From positions 66,660,676 to 66,724,675 of the forward strand of contig CM043969.1 in NCBI GenBank assembly GCA_014529385.2: 64,000 nt of DNA. Direction: 5' to 3'. Within the stretch, counting starts at the first letter, position 1. The number at the start of each line of letters is the position of its first letter. A model generated the notes under the pieces. It ran no database searches, was not told where the DNA came from, and saw nothing but the letters and a program-made list of their open reading frames with translations. This stretch comes from Adiantum capillus-veneris. Its lineage: Eukaryota; Streptophyta; Polypodiopsida; Polypodiales; Pteridaceae. The position numbers were made by a program, and so were the translations under genes. This document shows positions 63,757 to 64,000 of this stretch, in pieces.

Positions 63757-64000
63757 ATGGCAACTTGGAATTATAATGCGTCACTCCGTCTTGATGTAGG
63801 GGCCTTTGAGGATAGCTTCACGGGGAGAGACATCATTTTCTACTATGAGACACATCAAGCACCTGGGTAATCCATGCCACAGGTGAGCGGATATAGATGG
63901 GAGATAGCCTGCAGATAGGAGACCAGATCGGAGCATCGAGGACGGGGCTCAGGGGGAGTGGCAATTCTATTCAGGGAGGAGTTGCAGCCCCACTGATATA
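63757..64000 (+). pseudogene. LINE-B7 ORF2, 5' part
   Basis: Starts MATWNYNASLRLDVGAFED, the endonuclease start, about 30 bp after ORF1. At least three in-frame stops occur before the window ends (after HQAPG, after EIACR and near the end), so ORF2 is dead although ORF1 is open. Confidence 0.8.

Larger units (their letters stand above)
62885..64000 (+). mobile_element. LINE-B7, cut by the window end
   Basis: Starts directly after (CT)n with aatgcaaagaagtgatgagc. It has the longest 5' end of all LINE-B copies, an intact ORF1 and the beginning of ORF2. The 3' end lies outside the window. Confidence 0.9.

Overview
The window is eukaryotic nuclear DNA from a land plant. The one convincing host gene is a P-class pentatricopeptide-repeat (PPR) gene with a splice acceptor at the start of its last exon. 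The retrotransposons are plant types: Copia elements primed by initiator tRNA-Met, Ty3/gypsy LTRs, and LINEs whose ORF1 carries a DUF4283-like domain and a CCHC knuckle. The AAACCCTA (plant telomere type) motif also appears. A large, repeat-rich genome (fern, lycophyte or gymnosperm-like) fits, but I cannot name the species. No rRNA, tRNA, CRISPR or bacterial gene organisation was seen.

Layout. 1-4.7 kb: decayed Copia LTR and gag scraps, simple repeats. 4.7-10.1 kb: one nearly complete Copia fossil with its target-site duplication, sitting inside a hAT (DUF659) transposase relic whose two halves lie on either side. 10.1-16.4 kb: decayed DNA with a ~950-bp foldback structure, a Ty3/gypsy-like scrap, CT/GA arrays in an inverted repeat, and a promoter-like unit with six 33-bp repeats. 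16.6-33.0 kb: a head-to-tail series of plus-strand LINE pieces (an ORF1-only element, then LINE-B1, B1b, B2, B3) separated by (CT)n tracts. A solo gypsy LTR and a minus-strand LINE of another clade (LINE-A) are inserted in those CT tracts. 33.0-36.3 kb: the PPR gene (minus strand). 36.3-40.6 kb: more LINE-B pieces and small repeats. 40.86-53.83 kb: one minus-strand LINE (LINE-C) with a 13-bp target-site duplication, swollen by a young gag-only gypsy element and two solo LTRs. 53.9-55.4 kb: Copia LTR, primer site and gag fossil. 55.4-58.3 kb: mostly featureless, with one possible host exon. 58.3 kb to the end: LINE-B6 and B7, again head to tail and separated by (CT)n.

The most interesting signal is the LINE-B system. 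Eight pieces are truncated at different 5' points, yet seven begin directly after a (CT)n tract and all complete 3' ends run into (CT)n. The 3' tail carries a short stem-loop (AGGTCA / TGGCCT) whose stem is kept while the loop varies. An otherwise different ORF1-only element at 16.6-17.5 kb has the same tail and the same CT run. This looks like a microsatellite-associated LINE with a non-autonomous, HAL1-like partner that shares its tail.
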